Of a DNA stretch of 8,231 nt, positions 4,876-8,231 are shown piece by piece. Origin of the DNA: Thermoleophilia bacterium (GTDB taxonomy: Bacteria > Actinomycetota > Thermoleophilia > Gaiellales > Gaiellaceae). Every line of letters starts with the position of its first letter. Position 1 is the first letter of the stretch. Under the pieces are notes generated by a model. It saw only the letters and a list, made by a program, of their open reading frames with translations. It had not been told where the DNA came from and did no database searches. The DNA is taken from positions 1 through 8,231 of the forward strand of contig JACVRM010000093.1 of NCBI GenBank assembly GCA_014534415.1, written 5' to 3'. Position numbers and translations under genes: made by a program.

Positions 4876-7800
4876 GAGGCCGGCTGCCGCTCGCTCTCGC
4901 CTTGTTCGGCTCGACAGTCGTGCTCATCGCCGGCTCGAGTGGAACGGCCGCCGAACGTGTGCAAGTCGTGACGCGGCCGCTGTACGGCCTGCTTGTTCCA
5001 ATGCAGCAGCGCCGAGCGGATCAGCTTCGGGCGGGCAGGCTGGTGCGGCTCGACCCGCGCACGCTGGTGCCGCTCGAGGGCCGCGGGCTTGCCGTCGCCT
5101 CGCTGCGGTTGCTCGGCCGCTCGCCGGACGGCCGCTTTGCCGCCTTCGCTGGCAATCGGGGAGGGCGTTTGCGGATCCTCGATCTGACGGCGATGCGTGT
5201 GCGCGGCAGCATCGCTCTCCGCGCAGGCTCACGCTGGGACGTTCGCGAGGGGGCCTGGCTGACGGCCGATCGGCTCTTGGTGGTCGTCCAGCGAAACCGC
5301 GGCGCGTACAGGAATATCGTCGCCGCGCGCCAGATCCTGGTGATCGACCCGCTCGCCGGGCGAGTGATCGCACGGCGGCCGCTCGCCGAGACGAGGGCGC
5401 TGCGCGATGCGGCCAGTGCCGGCGACAAGCTCGTCCTGATGCTTGGCCGCGCTGACGCGCGGAGCGGCCGCGTGCGCCTAACCGTGATCGACAGTGCCGG
5501 TCGCAGCCGCACCGTGGACGTCGGCTTGGGGCCGATTCGCGGGCGATTCTTCACAGGGTTGGTGCTCGAACCGTCGGGGCAGCGAGCCTTCCTGATCGCA
5601 GCCGGCTCGCGGGTCGTCGAGGTGGATCTCAACTCGCTGACCACGACCCAGCACACCGTGCGCGGTGCCGGGCAGGTGTTGGCCGCTCATCGCTCGGCCA
5701 GTCGTCGGGCCGTCTTGGTCGGCGACCAGCTCGCCGTGACCGGCCAGAACCTCTCACACGTCCGTGGCCTCGAAGTGAGCGATCCCGTGGGGCTGGCACT
5801 GATCGACACGACAACCTGGCGGGCACGGATCATCGATCGAGCCGCCGGCCGCCTGAGCGCTGCTGGGGACACGGTGCTCGCATTCCGCTACCGGGTGCAG
5901 CGAACCCGGACGGGACAGCGGGTCGTCCGAACCGGGATCCGCGCCTACAGCCTGGACGGCAAGCGGCGCTGGCAACGCTTCGTCGGCGAAGCCGCCCATG
6001 CCGTGACCGTCCGTGACCGCGTGCTCGTCTACCGCGTTTCGCGTCACGCGCGCGCGGCATCGAGACCGTCAGTGCTCGACGTGGCGACCGGCCGGCAGGT
6101 CGGCCATGCCGGACGGGAAGGCATGAACCTTGTCGTGCTGCCCGACGCGACGGCAGCCGGACGCCCTGCCGCATCCGACGAAAAGGCGTCGGCCCTCTCA
6201 GTCGACGGGGACGGGCAAGCGTTCAGCGGCACAGTGCGCGTCGATGTCTCGCGCGTCGTGGCAGTTCTCGTGGACGGCAGCGAGCGTGAACTGCCCATCT
6301 TCGACGGCGCCGTGACCTACCGTGCAGCGTCACCCGAGCAGACTGCGCGCCTCGTCCAGGCCTACGTCGGCGAGCAGCTCGTCTCCACAGTCTCACTACC
6401 GGTTACCTGCGGAGGCGCGTTCGGCCCCTGCGCCGGAACGACTGGCGGGGCCGCACGTCCCGAGTACGCGTTCTTCGGCCAGCTGTTCGCGGGCACGACG
6501 ACGCTCGCGCGCGTCGATGCCCGAACGCTGCTTCCTATCGGGCCGCGGCTCGTGCTCCGCGCCGGCTTGGGCCCTTCATACGGTCGCTCGCCCGACGGCC
6601 GCTACCTAGCGATCGCCGACCGCGACCGGCCGTCGCTTCGCATCGTCGACCTGGAGCGAATGCGGCTTCTGCGGACGGTCGACCTCGGCGGGCACGCCGG
6701 AGCGGTCGCCCGCGTCGTTGCGTGGTTGTCGGATGACCGTCTTGCCGCCGTGACGCAGCGGCTGAGCGAGCCAACGCGGCGCTACGTGCGCAACCGCACG
6801 CTCGTCTTCGCCGACCCGCTCGCCGGCCGCGTGCTCAGCCGCCGCGCGCTGACCAACAAGCTGGCGCTACGTGGCGCCGAGGCGACCGCAGGGCGCCTCG
6901 TGGTTGCGCTCCGCTCCTCGTCGGGCAAAGGGTCGACCATAACGCTCGTCGTCGCTGACGCCGATGGCCGCGTCCGCTCGGCCGCGGTCGAGGTCGGCAG
7001 GCGCGGCGGCGCGCTCAACCAGACGGCGGTCGTCGTCGAGCCGTCGGGACGGCGTGCGTTCGTGCTCGGTTGGGCGTTCAAGCGTGAGCCGCCTGTCATC
7101 GAGGTCGATCTGGACACGATGACCGCCACGTCGCGAGCCGTGCGGATCGCCGAGTCGGGTGTGCTGGAACGGGCGACGCTGTCAGGCCTCCAGGCGGCCG
7201 CGTTCGGTGACGACAAGATCGTCGCGACCGGGGCGGTTGCCGCGAGCGAGCGAGTCCGCGGCGAGATCGTTCCCGGAGCGGGGGTCTTCGTCATCGACAC
7301 GCGCTCGTGGACGGCCCGCCGCCTCGACCCGCGCGCGATCTACTTCGACCCGCACGGCGACAGACTCGTCACCTACGGCACGAGCAGCTCGGTCAGCGAC
7401 GCCCGCGCTCGCCGCGGCCGCCGCGGCTCGGGCATCACGATCTACCATGCAACCGGAAGCGAACTCGCGCACCTGTACGGTTACCGGCAGTTCAGCAACG
7501 TCAAGCTGGCCGGCGACTACGGCCACGTGCTTCTTGGCCCTCCACGCAGGAAGCGGCTCGTCTTCGACTTGCGCACCGGCAAGCCGCTCGGCATGCTGCC
7601 CAAGCTCGGCCGGCTGATCGAAGTCCTGCCGCCGCCACCGCGGGCAAGCCCCGCCCGCCGCGCCAGCACCGCCCCGAGCTCGCAGAACCCGCCCGCCTCG
7701 CCTTCCGCTGCCGCGCCCACGGCGCCGAGAGCCACTGCGACGGGCGAACAGCCGCGCGCCTTCCAGCGGCCGCGGAGGCCGGGCGACGTTTTCCCCGCAA

Positions 7801-8231
7801 GCGCGTTCATTCCGGGTCAACGGATCACGGACTCCCGGTTGATCGCCTCGTACTTTGGCCGCCGGCGCCCCGCACGGCTCTACCTGCTCAAGACAAGCGG
7901 CTCCCGTGGCCGTCAGATTTGCATGGCGCTCGTCCACCGCGGCATCGGCGCTGGCTGCGATCCGGAGGCTCACTTTTTGACCCCCTCGCGCGCGGTCACC
8001 GCCGGAAGCGGTCAGCTGCTCTCCGGTGTGGCCGCGAACCACGTCGCCCGCGTCGTCGTGATTGGTACGCAGGGCCGCCGCCATCGCCTGCGGCTGACCC
8101 CCGACAAGGGGTTCATTTTCGACTGCCGCGCCTACAACGGCTGCACCTGCGTCGTCCGCTGGCTCGACGCCTTCGACGCGAACGGCCGCCGAGTCGCCCA
8201 CCAAGACTGGGGGAGCCCAACCTGCAGGCGA
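4872..8231 (+). CDS. Large secreted protein with two tandem beta-propellers and two C-terminal-type modules (partial at right edge)
   Basis: The frame is open for exactly 1120 codons to the right edge; I translated it through with no stop. The ATG overlaps the upstream stop as ATGA. Residues 1-27 look like a Sec signal peptide (MRGR, hydrophobic core to about 21, then SSGTAA/E); no lipobox cysteine and no later membrane helix is seen. About 38-430 is a beta-propeller of PD40/YVTN style ('GRSPDGRFAAFA' 82-93, 'DPLAGRVIARR' 159-169, 'LEPSGQRAF' 232-240). About 531-920 repeats it ('GRSPDGRYLAIA' 571-582, 'DPLAGRVLSRR' 648-658, 'VEPSGRRAF' 722-730). Each propeller is followed by a module like that of the leftward membrane proteins (about 444-512 and 1000-1118), the second after a Pro/Ala/Ser-rich linker (918-975). 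All eight cysteines (513, 520, 1017, 1029, 1085, 1091, 1093, 1118) lie in or next to modules. Comparison of C1118 with C513 suggests the end is close to the window edge. Function is unknown; an extracytoplasmic binding or sensing role is inferred. Confidence 0.9.
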   Translation, partial: MRGRLPLALALFGSTVVLIAGSSGTAAERVQVVTRPLYGLLVPMQQRRADQLRAGRLVRLDPRTLVPLEGRGLAVASLRLLGRSPDGRFAAFAGNRGGRLRILDLTAMRVRGSIALRAGSRWDVREGAWLTADRLLVVVQRNRGAYRNIVAARQILVIDPLAGRVIARRPLAETRALRDAASAGDKLVLMLGRADARSGRVRLTVIDSAGRSRTVDVGLGPIRGRFFTGLVLEPSGQRAFLIAAGSRVVEVDLNSLTTTQHTVRGAGQVLAAHRSASRRAVLVGDQLAVTGQNLSHVRGLEVSDPVGLALIDTTTWRARIIDRAAGRLSAAGDTVLAFRYRVQRTRTGQRVVRTGIRAYSLDGKRRWQRFVGEAAHAVTVRDRVLVYRVSRHARAASRPSVLDVATGRQVGHAGREGMNLVVLPDATAAGRPAASDEKASALSVDGDGQAFSGTVRVDVSRVVAVLVDGSERELPIFDGAVTYRAASPEQTARLVQAYVGEQLVSTVSLPVTCGGAFGPCAGTTGGAARPEYAFFGQLFAGTTTLARVDARTLLPIGPRLVLRAGLGPSYGRSPDGRYLAIADRDRPSLRIVDLERMRLLRTVDLGGHAGAVARVVAWLSDDRLAAVTQRLSEPTRRYVRNRTLVFADPLAGRVLSRRALTNKLALRGAEATAGRLVVALRSSSGKGSTITLVVADADGRVRSAAVEVGRRGGALNQTAVVVEPSGRRAFVLGWAFKREPPVIEVDLDTMTATSRAVRIAESGVLERATLSGLQAAAFGDDKIVATGAVAASERVRGEIVPGAGVFVIDTRSWTARRLDPRAIYFDPHGDRLVTYGTSSSVSDARARRGRRGSGITIYHATGSELAHLYGYRQFSNVKLAGDYGHVLLGPPRRKRLVFDLRTGKPLGMLPKLGRLIEVLPPPPRASPARRASTAPSSQNPPASPSAAAPTAPRATATGEQPRAFQRPRRPGDVFPASAFIPGQRITDSRLIASYFGRRRPARLYLLKTSGSRGRQICMALVHRGIGAGCDPEAHFLTPSRAVTAGSGQLLSGVAANHVARVVVIGTQGRRHRLRLTPDKGFIFDCRAYNGCTCVVRWLDAFDANGRRVAHQDWGSPTCRR
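4983..7631 (+). repeat. Tandem duplication of an about 390-residue propeller inside one gene
   Basis: Copy 1 covers about 4983-6161 and copy 2 about 6462-7631. Landmarks are offset by a nearly constant 489-497 residues: SPDGR (84 and 573), DPLAGRV (159 and 648), EPSG (233 and 723), EVDL (250 and 744), 'ID' before 'TTTW/TRSW' (311 and 808), and 'DVATGR/DLRTGK' (403 and 899). The DNA is well diverged, so the duplication is old. Confidence 0.85.
6201..6407 (+). other. Module copy after the first propeller, lacking the cysteine-bearing first half
   Basis: Residues about 444-512. Landmarks are 'FSGTVRVDVSRVVAVLVDGS', 'LPIFDGAVTYR' and 'LVQAYVGEQLVSTVSLP'. These match the second half of the module in the 404-aa membrane protein ('GSVGPEIDSLELRFQDGE', 'VPIAEGFVL', 'LVGRNAAGEIV'). 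The paired cysteines of the first half are missing; C513 and C520 follow directly after. Confidence 0.55.
7869..8225 (+). other. Full paired-cysteine module at the end of the double-propeller protein
   Basis: Residues about 1000-1118. Landmarks are 'ARLYLLKTSGSRGRQIC' (C1017), 'GAGC' (C1029), 'LLSGVAANHVARVVVIGTQG', 'LTPDKGFIF' and 'LDAFDANGRRVA'. Extra cysteines at 1085, 1091 and 1093 (CRAYNGCTC) and 1118 set it apart from the other copies. Confidence 0.6.

Noticed and set aside
7182..8204. Minus-strand frame of 340 codons opposite the end of the double-propeller gene
   Set aside because: Its sequence is low-complexity with the Arg/Ala/Gly make-up of an antisense shadow, while the plus strand gives recognisable repeated domains throughout.
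4872..8231. Two separate genes, one per propeller, joined by a sequencing error
   Set aside because: The frame is continuous, there is no second signal peptide or ribosome site near the boundary (about 6400-6470), and the protein sequence stays plausible across it.

Overview
The window is GC-rich coding DNA with tightly packed genes and no RNA genes, mobile elements or CRISPR array that I can see. Codon use and protein style suggest a high-GC actinobacterium, probably of the Thermoleophilia (Solirubrobacterales/Gaiellales) type. The basis is basic juxtamembrane stretches, Ala/Val-rich single transmembrane helices, and a 'DLF.GxPA...VRE' motif after the helix in sigma-linked membrane proteins. 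The taxonomic call is inference from recognised style, not a search.

Layout: a 242-bp intergenic region (2868-3109) separates two divergent operons. The leftward operon (2867 down to the left edge) holds ECF sigma factor A (2313-2867), a 404-aa single-pass membrane protein (1106-2320), ECF sigma factor B (595-1074), and a second single-pass membrane protein that leaves the window (1-598). The rightward operon holds ECF sigma factor C (3110-3613), a 421-aa single-pass membrane protein with a LolA/RseB-like outer domain (3610-4875), and a very large secreted protein (4872 to the right edge, at least 1120 aa). The secreted protein is two tandem beta-propellers, each followed by a copy of a small beta-rich module. 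Two of the real genes, at the window edges, are open-ended.

Each of the three sigma genes overlaps by a few bases the start of a gene for a protein with a short basic cytoplasmic N-terminus, one membrane helix and a large outer domain. This is the classic layout of a sigma factor with a membrane-bound partner, although none of the partners carries the zinc anti-sigma signature HxxxCxxC.

The most interesting feature is a shared small beta-rich module. It occurs twice in the 404-aa membrane protein, once in the partial membrane protein, and twice, once without its cysteine half, in the secreted double-propeller protein across the divergent promoter. Four copies carry a pair of cysteines, and nearly all cysteines of these proteins lie in or beside module copies. 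The inference is a multi-sigma envelope-sensing locus whose membrane-bound partners and secreted propeller protein use the same extracytoplasmic domain. No function has been shown.
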